A stretch of DNA of 42,555 bases from Acidobacteriota bacterium (GTDB lineage: Bacteria > Acidobacteriota > Terriglobia > 2-12-FULL-54-10). This document shows positions 1 to 8,401 of this stretch, piece by piece; the stretch's first letter is position 1, and every line of letters starts with the position of its first letter. The notes beneath the pieces were generated by a model. The model had not been told where the DNA came from. It was given only the letters and a program-made list of their open reading frames with translations, and did no database searches. The stretch spans positions 1-42,555 of the forward strand of contig JACPPJ010000006.1 in NCBI GenBank assembly GCA_016191085.1. The letters run 5' to 3'. The position numbers were made by a program, and so were the translations under genes.

Positions 1-90
1 AGCCGTCTTCGGCCGCCGCGCCCATTGCTCCAGTTTCTGACGTTCCTCGGCGGTCAACTTCAGTTCTTTCTTGGGGCGTCCTATTGGCAT
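1..90 (-). CDS. IS630-type transposase, N-terminal fragment cut by window edge
   Basis: Thirty codons are visible, reading leftward from an ATG at 88-90 and running off the window. The peptide opens MPIGRPKKELKLTAEERQ, followed by a short stretch rich in Arg, Trp and Lys. A GRPK start followed by 'L(T)xEER..LE.WARR' is the usual beginning of the helix-turn-helix region in IS630-family transposases, which insert at TA dinucleotides. Only the DNA-binding start is seen, so the catalytic DDE/D domain and intactness cannot be judged. The bases to the right (91-140) are AT-rich and contain a TATATAA-containing palindrome, compatible with the end of the element, but I could not place the terminal inverted repeat. 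Family call is by resemblance only. Confidence 0.6.
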   Translation of the reverse strand, partial: MPIGRPKKELKLTAEERQKLEQWARRPKTA

Positions 91-725
91 GCTGCCAAGC
101 ATACCAGTGCCGCCTCTCTTATATAAGTAACTTATGTTACATAACACTAGCGTTGCGTTTGGAAATTGCGTTTACCATCGGCAGCCCAGTTTTGGAAAGG
201 TATCTTGGGGCAATCTGTGACATAAGTACTTGTCCTACAGTAAACCCGACCGGTCTGCATAAGTAACCGAATTTGCGAAACGCAACACTAGCCGACCGCG
301 CTTTGACATATCGGCTGGGCGAGCAGCAAGCGAGCTTCCGTTTCTCTCGCTTGGAGAAACTCTTTCACCATCGCTGCACGATCACATTGTCGATCCAACT
401 GCGAAGTGCTAGTGAAATTCGGCAGTACGGTTCCTCCCGCTCCTTGCGCACGTCTTGAGGCCGGAACGGGAGCAACCCGTCCACGACGACGCTCTCTTTG
501 ACACGGTTCACGCCGTATCTCCAACCGGGACATCTGCTTGATAGTTTCGACGAAAGCAGAGGGTGAACGATGGAATTGTGTTTCACTGCATTTAGACAAT
601 GCGCACGGGCCAACTCGTAATACTTTGGATGTGTTCGCAACGCACGCTATGTCTCGGTAAACTGTGAGTTGGTCTCTCAGGCATCAAAAGCCCACGACGA
701 AAAAAGAGTTCCTCGTGGTGGCCAG
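91..725. other. Gene-poor stretch with inverted repeats
   Basis: About 635 bases with no convincing gene. Two overlapping minus-strand reading frames (288-599 and 365-640) show no recognisable motif and no good ribosome site, and may be decayed coding sequence. The left third holds three ATAAGT(N)AC motifs and a 20-bp inverted repeat, listed separately. The convergent position next to hemH and a transposase suggests an insertion hot spot. Confidence 0.4.
123..291. repeat. Inverted repeat pair with ATAAGT(N)ACTTAT palindromes
   Basis: Positions 123-135 form a perfect 13-base palindrome: ATAAGT, A, ACTTAT. Related copies lie at 222-233 (ATAAGTACTTGT) and 259-268 (ATAAGTAACC). The sequence at 147-166 recurs in inverted orientation at 270-291: both read CTAG[C/T]GTTGCGTTT followed by G-rich/AAATT bases, differing by two substitutions and a small indel. 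Such arrays resemble recombinase or transposase binding sites at element ends. The function is unproven. Confidence 0.45.
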
Positions 726-1721
726 TTAGCTCTTGCCTGGTATGGCCTCAATTCTGGCAGTCTTCCAGACCAGATCTGCGAGCGCGGAGATAAAGCCGGG
801 CGAATCGTTCAGGCCCGGCATCATGGCGAAGCGCTCGATTCCTGCATGCATCGCCTCTTTGCGTACCTCCATATCGATTTCGCTCAGCGTCTCGATGTGA
901 TCCGAGACGAAGGACACAGGAATGACGAGCAGGTCACGCGCTCCTTGGGCGGCCAGCCGCTCCACAATCTTGTGGATTGAGGGCTCCAGCCATCGGTCCG
1001 CCCCCACTTTACTTTGATAGCAGACTGTGTGCAGATTCCGCCATGCTCCGCGTTGCATCAAGAGGCATACAGTCTCCTCGATCTGGCGCTGATAGGGGTC
1101 GCCGGATTCGATGACCTTGGTCGGCAGCGAATGGGCGCTGAAGACTAGGTGCACTTTGCCGGGATCAGGAAATTGTGCCAAGCACGGATCAATCTGCTCA
1201 ACGAGCGAACTGATATAGGCCGGATCGTTGTGAAAGGATTCGATCACGTTGACACGCACGCCCGGAAAAGCAGCCGGATCGAAATGACGCCGCCATTCAT
1301 TGAGGCTGCTGCCTGTGGTGGTTTTGGAATAGTGCGGATAAAGCGGAAGGAGCACCAGTTCATCGAAAGATTCCCGGCGCAACTGCTCAATCACTTCCGC
1401 CGTGAGCGGGTGCCAATAGCGCATGGCGACAAATACGCTTGTGTCGGCGGACTGCCGCAATTTGTCCTCGAGGGCTCGTGCCTGCCTGTTCGTCCATTCC
1501 ACGATGGGAGATTTGCCGCCCAGCGCGGCGTACAGCTTCTGAACTTTTCGCGCACGGCTGGACGCGATTAGCCGCGCCAGCGGCTGACGCGCGATCTTGG
1601 CGAAGGGGAAGTCAATAATGTCAGGGTCGCAAAACAGGTTGTAAAGGAAGGGCTCAACGGCTTCCAGAGAATCAGGCCCGCCTAACTGAAACAGCACTAC
1701 CACCAATTTTTCTTTTTGCAT
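726..1721 (-). CDS. hemH: Ferrochelatase (HemH)
   Basis: Inserts iron into a porphyrin in the last steps of heme synthesis (protoporphyrin IX to heme, or coproporphyrin III in the coproporphyrin-dependent branch). From the ATG at 1719-1721 the protein has 331 residues, normal for the family. Visible family signatures are QLGGPDS (12-18), HYSKTTTGSS (about 130-139), FSAHSLP with the metal-site His at 197, CYQSKVG near 204-210, and SDHIETLSEID with the conserved Glu near 267. An upstream in-frame GTG/ATG extension of 29 residues (to 1808) is possible, but family members begin about where MQKEKLVVVL begins. No obvious Shine-Dalgarno precedes the chosen ATG. It stands alone; the next gene on the right is divergent. 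Confidence 0.93.
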   Translation of the reverse strand: MQKEKLVVVLFQLGGPDSLEAVEPFLYNLFCDPDIIDFPFAKIARQPLARLIASSRARKVQKLYAALGGKSPIVEWTNRQARALEDKLRQSADTSVFVAMRYWHPLTAEVIEQLRRESFDELVLLPLYPHYSKTTTGSSLNEWRRHFDPAAFPGVRVNVIESFHNDPAYISSLVEQIDPCLAQFPDPGKVHLVFSAHSLPTKVIESGDPYQRQIEETVCLLMQRGAWRNLHTVCYQSKVGADRWLEPSIHKIVERLAAQGARDLLVIPVSFVSDHIETLSEIDMEVRKEAMHAGIERFAMMPGLNDSPGFISALADLVWKTARIEAIPGKS

Positions 1722-2299
1722 TTTGAGAAGATGGTCGAGACCCGGTGCACGCATGTGACGCAGCAGTTCCGCCGGACCGCTGCTGTGTACCAGCACAAAG
1801 TCTACCATTCCAGGATACCGCAGGCAACGGCGGCTAGAGTGTGGCTAGCGCGAGATCGCGGGGCTGCTGTAGTTTTTTGCGGGATGACGGAGGAAATAGA
1901 GAAACTGAGGACATCAACCGTGTATTATGCAACAGGCGCATGGGAAATCCGGCACAGAACCCGACGCAGTTCTAATGCTTGCTGTGCTGGACCACATCAC
2001 GTTCGCGACAGTAATATCATTAAGGAAATTGTCGTCAACAAATGTTCGAAGATTCCGGCGCGGTTCACGGGGGTTCGATCATGCGATTGGAAGGGAAGGA
2101 ACGTTGGTTGTACCTGCTGGCGAAAAATGGTACCTAACGGTTCACATGGGTGTCATTGCGCACTTCAGTATGGTATTTTAGTTGCCTTGAACTTCGCGTC
2201 TCGTGTTGCTTCGACTGGCGTAAATGGACGCCTTGCCGCTGCCTCTGCGGTACGCCTGCTGCCATTCCATAACGCGACATCTCGTGTCACAAAACGATC
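1722..2299. other. Intergenic region between hemH and the polysaccharide locus
   Basis: Some 580 bases between divergent genes. Short reading frames are present on + (1927-2181 among them) but none has a recognisable motif. I see no RNA gene, no clear terminator and no long repeat. It must contain the promoters of both flanking genes, but I could not identify convincing -35/-10 pairs. Confidence 0.4.
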
Positions 2300-3703
2300 A
2301 TGCCTTCAAATCCCGGAAAAGTAACAGGAGTAATCCTTTGCGTCGGTGCCGCAGCGAGCGTGCTCGCGTTCGGAGGAGTGGAAATCGTTGCGTTTGCGCC
2401 GGTCCAAATCGCGGTGGCGTTGCTCGCGGCATTCGTCTTCTGGCGCTATGGATCGCCTGGAGTGTCAACACCCACTCTGGTGGTGTTGATAATTCTTCTG
2501 GCGATTCCGCTGCTGCAAATGATCCCGCTTCCGCACAGCGCAGTGGCCGCTGCAGTGCCAGCTCGTGTTGCCTTGGCGGACAGTCTCCGCGGGGTACTCG
2601 GAGCGGCGCCGTTGCAACTCCCGTTGTCGGTTAACACCTATGAAACTCAACTGGCCCTAACGCGGCTGGTCTGCTACCTACTGGTTTTCCTGCTGAGCTT
2701 TCAATCCTACCGCTCATCCGGGGAGGCCTTTCCACTGATCACGTTTTTGCTGGTGCTTGGCGCAATAGAGGCCATTTACGGAACGGTGCAGTACTTAGCA
2801 GGTTGGCATTATATCTTTACGTACGCCAAGAAGGCTTACCTGGACGATGCCACTGGTACCTACATAAACCATAATCATTTTGCGGGATTCCTTGAACTCG
2901 TGTTGCCGTTTGCATTGGCGCGAATCCTCTTCAGCAGAAGCCCGGGCCAGCGGAAGTGGAGTGACGTGATTACATCGACCGGAAGTTCGCAGTTTCTGAC
3001 CGGCATTGTTGTTTTCGCGATTTTGGGTGTGGCGCTGATCTTCTCGCGATCTCGTATGGGTATCGTAGGCGCCAGCGCGGGGTTGCTGGTGGTCAGCATT
3101 CTTGCGCTGCTGCAACCTCGGCGGCGCTCCACGTTGGCGATTCTGCTGTTCCTTGTTGCCGTTCCGGTCGCTTATGGGTTCTGGATCGGTCTCTCTCCGG
3201 TGGTGGAGCGCTTCGATCCACCCGTGACCGCCGCTCCCATTGAAGAAGATCGGCTTCCCATTTGGCGTGACGCGGTACGTTTGATCCGTGATTATCCGCT
3301 GCTAGGGACCGGGCTCGGTACATATCGGTGGGCCAATCTGCATTACCAAAGCACTAGCCTCTGGGGCCGGTTTGAGCACGCGCACAGCGACTACCTGGAA
3401 TTTCCGGCCGACATTGGTATCCCAGCGGCACTGCTTCTGTTCCTCAGTCTATGGATTCTGACCGTGCGAACAGCTATACGCGCTCATCGTGCGGAGCATT
3501 CCAACACTCGAACCCTTGCGGCGGGCTGTGCCGGTGCAATGACGGCCATGTTGTTTCACTCCATCACCGATTTTAATCTCCAGATTCCTGCTAACGCGTT
3601 CATTTTTTCATGGATTGCCGGGACGGCCGCCGCGCTTGTCGCCAGAAACGGCATGACAACAGCGAAACCTCGATTGCATCTGGTCCAAACCGAAAAGCTC
3701 TAA
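2300..3703 (+). CDS. O-antigen ligase/polymerase family membrane protein (Wzy_C type)
   Basis: A 467-residue protein with about ten to twelve hydrophobic segments, so an inner-membrane protein. In the Wzy_C/WaaL superfamily a periplasmic loop with conserved Arg and His residues transfers or polymerises lipid-linked glycan. Here the relevant elements are YINHNHFAGFLEL (about 188-200), FSRSRMG (about 249-255), a loop with RLPIWRDAVRLI followed by PLLGTGLGTY (about 315-340), and FEHAHSDYLEF (about 358-368), which are typical of the family. The stop codon overlaps the next start (TAATG at 3701-3705), so the downstream glycosyltransferase is translationally coupled. It could be a ligase, a polymerase or a related bactoprenol-glycan transferase; sequence alone does not decide. 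No strong ribosome site precedes the ATG. Confidence 0.85.
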   Translation: MPSNPGKVTGVILCVGAAASVLAFGGVEIVAFAPVQIAVALLAAFVFWRYGSPGVSTPTLVVLIILLAIPLLQMIPLPHSAVAAAVPARVALADSLRGVLGAAPLQLPLSVNTYETQLALTRLVCYLLVFLLSFQSYRSSGEAFPLITFLLVLGAIEAIYGTVQYLAGWHYIFTYAKKAYLDDATGTYINHNHFAGFLELVLPFALARILFSRSPGQRKWSDVITSTGSSQFLTGIVVFAILGVALIFSRSRMGIVGASAGLLVVSILALLQPRRRSTLAILLFLVAVPVAYGFWIGLSPVVERFDPPVTAAPIEEDRLPIWRDAVRLIRDYPLLGTGLGTYRWANLHYQSTSLWGRFEHAHSDYLEFPADIGIPAALLLFLSLWILTVRTAIRAHRAEHSNTRTLAAGCAGAMTAMLFHSITDFNLQIPANAFIFSWIAGTAAALVARNGMTTAKPRLHLVQTEKL

Positions 3704-4707
3704 TGCAGAACACGGAACCACAGGACGCGACAGGCAAGCTGCCGCCCTGTACGGTGATTATACCGACGCGAGATCGTCCCGCAGACCTGGACCGCTGCCT
3801 CGAGGCCGTTTCCCGCCTGGAATATTCCACTTTCGATGTACTGGTTGTAAACAACGCACCCGCAAACAATGCCACGCGTGACGTGGCGCAGAAATGGGGC
3901 GTGCGATATCTCGTCGAGCCGCGTCCGGGCGTCAGTCGGGCGAGAAATAGCGGCGCGCGAGCATGCGATTCAGAGATTCTGGCGTACCTCGATGATGATT
4001 CCGTACCTGAACCGGCGTGGTTGTCGGCCTTGGTAGAGGAGTTTTCTGACCCTGCAGTGATGGCAGTCACCGGTAGAACCCTGCCGGTCGAAGTCACCAC
4101 GGATGCCCAGCATTTGTTCTTGTCCAGAGGCGGTTTCGACTTGGGGCCGAACCGGCGATCATTGGATCAGCAAACGCCGTATTGGTTCGAGACGGCAAAC
4201 TTCGGTGGAATTGGAATTGCCGCGAATGTCGCGTTCAGGCGCAGTGTCTTCCAAAGCTGGCGCGGCTTTGACGAACGGATTGGACTGGGGACGCCGCTGG
4301 GTGGTGGCGCGGAGCCTTATGCTTTCTTCTCGCTCGTGGCGATGGGCTACCGGCTGGTGTATACGCCGCGCGCGATAATGGCTCATCCTTTCCCGCGCAC
4401 CATGGCGTCTCTGCGCAGGCGCCACTTGAAACAGATGACGACTACGGCCGGGTACGTGGCGCTGCTGTTCCTCGAGCAGCGGCGCTATCGAACTGAGCTG
4501 GTCCAGTATGCCTCGCGGTGGATACGAGGAGTACCTCCGGTCTGGCGAACACAGGTGACGGGACCGTTGCCGCGGATTGCACCGCGTTGGCGGGAAGTTC
4601 TGACGGCCGCTGCCGGGCCAGTTCTCTGCGGGCTGTCTCTGCTTCTATACAGGATCTCTCGCCAGCAGATCCTGGACGGAGTTCAACACCCGACCAGACC
4701 GTCGTAG
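3703..4707 (+). CDS. Family 2 glycosyltransferase, coupled to the ligase
   Basis: A 334-residue GT-A fold glycosyltransferase starting at the ATG that shares its A with the preceding stop. It shows the nucleotide-sugar entry CTVIIPTRDRPADLDRCL (about 16-33), RPGVSRARNSG (about 74-84), and a DDD triad at 97-99 that should bind the metal and sugar nucleotide. A GG(A)EPY stretch near 200-210 corresponds to the acceptor-side region, and a hydrophobic stretch near the C-terminus may touch the membrane. It probably adds a sugar to the surface glycan built by this locus. A longer in-frame start at 3610 lies inside the ligase and lacks support. Its 3' end overlaps the convergent GT4 gene by 25 bases. 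Donor and acceptor sugars cannot be predicted. Confidence 0.85.
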   Translation: MQNTEPQDATGKLPPCTVIIPTRDRPADLDRCLEAVSRLEYSTFDVLVVNNAPANNATRDVAQKWGVRYLVEPRPGVSRARNSGARACDSEILAYLDDDSVPEPAWLSALVEEFSDPAVMAVTGRTLPVEVTTDAQHLFLSRGGFDLGPNRRSLDQQTPYWFETANFGGIGIAANVAFRRSVFQSWRGFDERIGLGTPLGGGAEPYAFFSLVAMGYRLVYTPRAIMAHPFPRTMASLRRRHLKQMTTTAGYVALLFLEQRRYRTELVQYASRWIRGVPPVWRTQVTGPLPRIAPRWREVLTAAAGPVLCGLSLLLYRISRQQILDGVQHPTRPS

Positions 4708-5762
4708 ATCTTCGAAATCTCGCCGACCATACGCTGAACGGGAAAATGGTTCCGGGCTCGTTCTCGACCGGCGGATCCCATGACAGAGCGAATTTTCGCG
4801 TCAAGCAACAGCGCACGCAGACGATCCGCAAGAGCGGCCACATCAGACGGAGGCACCAGCCAACCAGTCCGTCCATGCTCAACCAGTTCCGGGACCCCGC
4901 CGACGTTCGACGCAACCACAGGGAGACCGGCAGCCATTGCTTCCAACGCCGCAATCCCAAAACCCTCTTCGAGCGAAGGCATCGCGAATACGTCCCAGCG
5001 GTTCATCACGGGAAAAATATCTGTTTGCCAGCCTAGAAACCTGACCCGATCGCCGAGGCCGAGCTCACGTGATTCGCGTTCAAGTTGCTCACGCGCGGGA
5101 CCTGAACCGGCGATCTCGATGCGAAGCTGAGGAATTTCCGGACATAACATTGCCGCGGACTTGAGAAGATAACTGAGACCCTTGACGGCTACAATTCGGC
5201 ATGCGGCACCGATGATTACCTCCCTGGACTGCTCATTTGTGGATGACCTTCGCGATGGAGCATCCGGCAGCACCACCCCCGGGTACACTACATACGGTTG
5301 TTTCTTGACGACCAAATCTGCAACCGCACGCGACGTTGCAATGACGGCATCCGCGCCCCAGAGCTTCTTCGCGCAAGGCCGAAAACCATTTGGGCTGTTG
5401 TCGTCGGTGTTGCGAGCGTGCAGATGCTGGATCACGGTGGCCTGTGAGCCCAGACGGCCCAGACATCGCAAAGTGCCCGCCCCGGCATGCACGTGAATGA
5501 TGTCCCACGCTTGAGATCGTAAGGCGTTCCAAAACCGGAATGCTCCGGCTGGATCACGAAACCCATTGCGCCATCCGATCACACGAACCTCTGCGCCAGC
5601 AGCCCGCAATTCCTGTACGACGGGCCCGTCTTCACCTAAAAACCATGCGTGCACCCGATATCGTGCCGGATCGAGTCCCATGCTCAGCGCTGAGACAATA
5701 CGCGCAAAGCTGCGAAACCCTGATTGGGCTGATCCCAAAGTATGTAGAACATCGTAGGGCAT
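4683..5762 (-). CDS. GT4-type (GT-B) glycosyltransferase
   Basis: A 359-residue retaining glycosyltransferase of the GT-B fold. The N-terminal acceptor domain (1-165) contains IIHVHAGAGT near 88-97. The C-terminal nucleotide-sugar domain has GAACRIVAVKGL (about 185-196), IAGSGPAREQLE, and the EX7E motif in LEEGFGIAALEAMA with Glu266 and Glu274. GGVPELVEHGRTGWL near 285-299 is also typical. It is the last gene of the minus-strand polysaccharide run, 33 bases after the FkbM methyltransferase gene. It collides tail to tail with the + strand GT2 gene (overlap 4683-4707), so transcription from both sides must be tolerated there. The sugar specificity is unknown. Confidence 0.9.
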   Translation of the reverse strand: MPYDVLHTLGSAQSGFRSFARIVSALSMGLDPARYRVHAWFLGEDGPVVQELRAAGAEVRVIGWRNGFRDPAGAFRFWNALRSQAWDIIHVHAGAGTLRCLGRLGSQATVIQHLHARNTDDNSPNGFRPCAKKLWGADAVIATSRAVADLVVKKQPYVVYPGVVLPDAPSRRSSTNEQSREVIIGAACRIVAVKGLSYLLKSAAMLCPEIPQLRIEIAGSGPAREQLERESRELGLGDRVRFLGWQTDIFPVMNRWDVFAMPSLEEGFGIAALEAMAAGLPVVASNVGGVPELVEHGRTGWLVPPSDVAALADRLRALLLDAKIRSVMGSAGRERARNHFPVQRMVGEISKIYDGLVGC

Positions 5763-5795
5763 AACTCTAGGGGCTTTACTCGCCGACTCAGCGTG

Positions 5796-6605
5796 TCATG
5801 ACGGCCGTCGCGCGTGCAGATAGCCTCCCTCGACGCTTATCATCGGAAGAATCTCCACGCGGAACCCGTGCGACTCCAGAAACCGTGCAAGTTCATCCGG
5901 TGTATGCTCATTGAATCCAACGTGGTACTCCATCGCTATCCGCTCTATTTTCTGCAAAACGGCATCGGTTGCGGCGAACAATATCTGGTATTCCGCGCCT
6001 TCGCAGTCCAGCTTGAGCAAACGGCACTTGGAAATTCCAAATCGTTCGAAGAGATGGTTCAACGTCACCACCTCGACCGTCTCGAGTGCTGAGAAACTAC
6101 TTCCGTAACCATCGCTGGTAAACAGCGTGTTCCTGTTCGACTCTGCGGCGCGGCAATAAAGAACAGCCCGCGTCCGGTTACCGCCGCACGCGGACTGGAT
6201 GATGGTCACATTGGATAGCTGGTTATCGAGGACATTTTGTTTCAGCGATTGACACGTTCTGGACGATGGTTCGACAGCGAGGATTTGCGCTTTTCGGTTT
6301 GTTGTAGCCGCCCAGATACTGAATACGCCGATGTTGGCACCTATATCAATAATCGTGTCTCCGGGCCCGGCGGCAAGTGCGTCATGAGCGTAGCAACGAT
6401 CGACCCAGATTTCACGAAACATGTTGAGCAAGGGTTGCTGTGCAGGCGCGGAAATAGAGACACCGTTCTGCAGTTTAATGCGATTACGACTGCAAAATCG
6501 CCGCCGCAATGGAAACAGGACGATGCTTTGCCAACTTGCTCCCGCAGTAGAAAGCATGTGCATGGTCTCCAGGTTAGTACGAATTCGGTCCCTCAGTTTA
6601 CCCAT
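5796..6605 (-). CDS. FkbM-family methyltransferase
   Basis: A SAM-dependent O-methyltransferase of the FkbM family, 269 residues from the ATG at 6603-6605. Motif I is IIDIGANIGVFS (about 85-96), followed by the acidic motif II region AVEPSSRTCQSL and the FkbM hallmark LLKLDCEGAEY near 205-215. I chose this start because the upstream gene's stop is at 6608-6610, leaving only two bases between them; a longer frame to 6740 runs inside that gene. FkbM proteins in glycan loci usually methylate a sugar hydroxyl. With an ABC exporter whose ATPase carries a C-terminal glycan-binding domain, terminal methylation that ends chain growth is an attractive but unproven role. Confidence 0.85.
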   Translation of the reverse strand: MGKLRDRIRTNLETMHMLSTAGASWQSIVLFPLRRRFCSRNRIKLQNGVSISAPAQQPLLNMFREIWVDRCYAHDALAAGPGDTIIDIGANIGVFSIWAATTNRKAQILAVEPSSRTCQSLKQNVLDNQLSNVTIIQSACGGNRTRAVLYCRAAESNRNTLFTSDGYGSSFSALETVEVVTLNHLFERFGISKCRLLKLDCEGAEYQILFAATDAVLQKIERIAMEYHVGFNEHTPDELARFLESHGFRVEILPMISVEGGYLHARRPS

Positions 6606-6607
6606 GG

Positions 6608-8371
6608 CTATGAAGATACCAGCCGCAGAGCCCCTCGCAGGCGAGTGCGAAGCCGAATGGCCGCTCTGAGGCGCTGAATTGGATGCAATATGGTCTGCAC
6701 AGGCCAGCCCCAGCGCACCACGGCCTGGAAGCGGATCCACGAATCGCCCTGCGTAATGAGGTTGCGTCGCAGGATGTGCTCATCCGTGCGAAGCACGTTA
6801 GCGCCATCTGTTATGCCGAAGCCGATTTGGAAGTGCTCCCGCACACACTCGACCACATCCCGGTTGTGCAAACCGTATGGGTACGCAAACGAAGTGACGG
6901 GAGTACCTATGAGCTCCTCCAGATCGTTTTTGCTGCCGGCGACCTCTTGTTCAAGTTCCGAAGGACCTAGACTCCTCAAATCGCGATGCGTTCTGCTATG
7001 AGCGCCGAATTCGATTCCTTGCGCCGACCAGTAGCGAATCTGCTCAGGCGTCATCAGACGAAGCGTGGCGCGTCCCCGCGTTTCATCCCACGTATTGGTG
7101 CCGCCGATTTGGCTGGTTACCACGAAAACGACGGCCGTGAAGCCGTAACGCTGGAGCACCGGCAAGGCAAATTGGGCGATATCTGCATAAGCGTCGTCAA
7201 AGGTGAGCAACACGGGTTTGGCTGGCAAATGACGGCCTTCGCAGCGCCAGTGCAGCCAATCCGACGCACGTATCGCCGTATAGCCGCTTCTGGCTAGCCG
7301 TTGTACTTGAGCTTCAAATCGTTCGGGGGATATGGTCAGGCTTGCTGTCACGCCTGGCCGTTTTGGACCGACGTGGTGGTAGAGAAGAACTGGCAGTTTT
7401 CTTCCAAATTCTTGTCGCAATGCTTGCCACGACCCCACGGCATTCAAAACACTGCAAGCGCAAGCGACGAAATATCGCTTGGTCAACATTTCAATTCCCG
7501 CGCCTTTGCGACCGAGCAACGAGGGCAATCGGTCCATGGACCAACCAAGGACGCGCAGCAAATGCTCCGCCGGTTTTGGAAATCTCCTAGCGAACTCAAT
7601 GAAAACTCGTTTCGGAAAGGACATGCCAGCAGCCACTGCGGGCGCCGAATGGGGACGATATTCTGGATGCTTCCGACAAAGCAGAACCTCGGCTACACCC
7701 TGCTTTTCCGCGTCATTTAAGACCTGTTGATCCGTTTTGACGTACAACTGATGGACTACAGCGCCAGGTTGGTATCGGGCACCCATACCTAACTTCCAAA
7801 ATTGTCGGCCGAGCTCGCTGTCCTCTTGTCGGCGAAGCCGCTCGTCGAAACCTCCCGACGCGGCGAGTGCCGAACGCGGCACGGAACAGTTTGGACCAAC
7901 ATAATACTGGTCCGGCCCCTTCACCGTCCGCTCTCGCGCGAGTCGCTCATACTCGGCCTGGGAGCGTTGGAAATACCAATCTGCGGCCACAGACCGCCGG
8001 GCGCCCGGAGCTAACCAGATCGGCCCAAAAACAATTAGACCCTCGGAATTCGAATGCCCTATATAATGCTCCCGCAACAGGTTGCGGTCACATAAATCAT
8101 CGTCGTCCAGAAACAGCACGAGGTCGGCTGCTGCAGCTTTCCAGCCGACGTTCCGCGCTGTAGCTTGCCCGAGGTTTTGCTGCTCGATTACACGATACCC
8201 ACAGCACGGGTTCAGTCCTGCCAAGTAATCGGCTGTACCATCTGTCGAGCCATCTACCACCACGATCACCTCATACTCGTCCGCCGTGAAATCCTGGTTC
8301 AGAACCGCAGGCAGAGTGCGCTCTAGAAGATCGCGACGGTTATATGTTGGAATGACGACGGAGAACTTCAT
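6608..8371 (-). CDS. Fusion: family 2 glycosyltransferase plus NodB-type polysaccharide deacetylase
   Basis: A 587-residue protein with two enzymes in one chain. Residues 1-230 form a GT2 domain: FSVVIPTYNRRDLLERTL at 3-20, LDDDD at 88-92, and RRQEDSELGRQ (about 180-190) as the catalytic ED region. A linker of about 100 residues leads to a NodB-fold deacetylase from about 325 to 530: PVLLYHHVG (327-335), the TFDDAY motif at 390-395, and the HSRTH zinc site at 458-462. Adding an N-acetylated or O-acetylated sugar and removing the acetyl group could be done by one polypeptide. No membrane anchor is obvious, so deacetylation may occur in the cytoplasm, before export. It is followed after two bases by the FkbM gene. 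No frameshift is visible between the halves. Confidence 0.88.
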   Translation of the reverse strand: MKFSVVIPTYNRRDLLERTLPAVLNQDFTADEYEVIVVVDGSTDGTADYLAGLNPCCGYRVIEQQNLGQATARNVGWKAAAADLVLFLDDDDLCDRNLLREHYIGHSNSEGLIVFGPIWLAPGARRSVAADWYFQRSQAEYERLARERTVKGPDQYYVGPNCSVPRSALAASGGFDERLRRQEDSELGRQFWKLGMGARYQPGAVVHQLYVKTDQQVLNDAEKQGVAEVLLCRKHPEYRPHSAPAVAAGMSFPKRVFIEFARRFPKPAEHLLRVLGWSMDRLPSLLGRKGAGIEMLTKRYFVACACSVLNAVGSWQALRQEFGRKLPVLLYHHVGPKRPGVTASLTISPERFEAQVQRLARSGYTAIRASDWLHWRCEGRHLPAKPVLLTFDDAYADIAQFALPVLQRYGFTAVVFVVTSQIGGTNTWDETRGRATLRLMTPEQIRYWSAQGIEFGAHSRTHRDLRSLGPSELEQEVAGSKNDLEELIGTPVTSFAYPYGLHNRDVVECVREHFQIGFGITDGANVLRTDEHILRRNLITQGDSWIRFQAVVRWGWPVQTILHPIQRLRAAIRLRTRLRGALRLVSS

Positions 8372-8401
8372 ATATACATTGATGACAACGAAGTCATGTG
8401 G

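Noticed and set aside
2060-2110. tRNA-like GGTTCGAT segment
   Set aside because: No acceptor or anticodon stems can be built around it.
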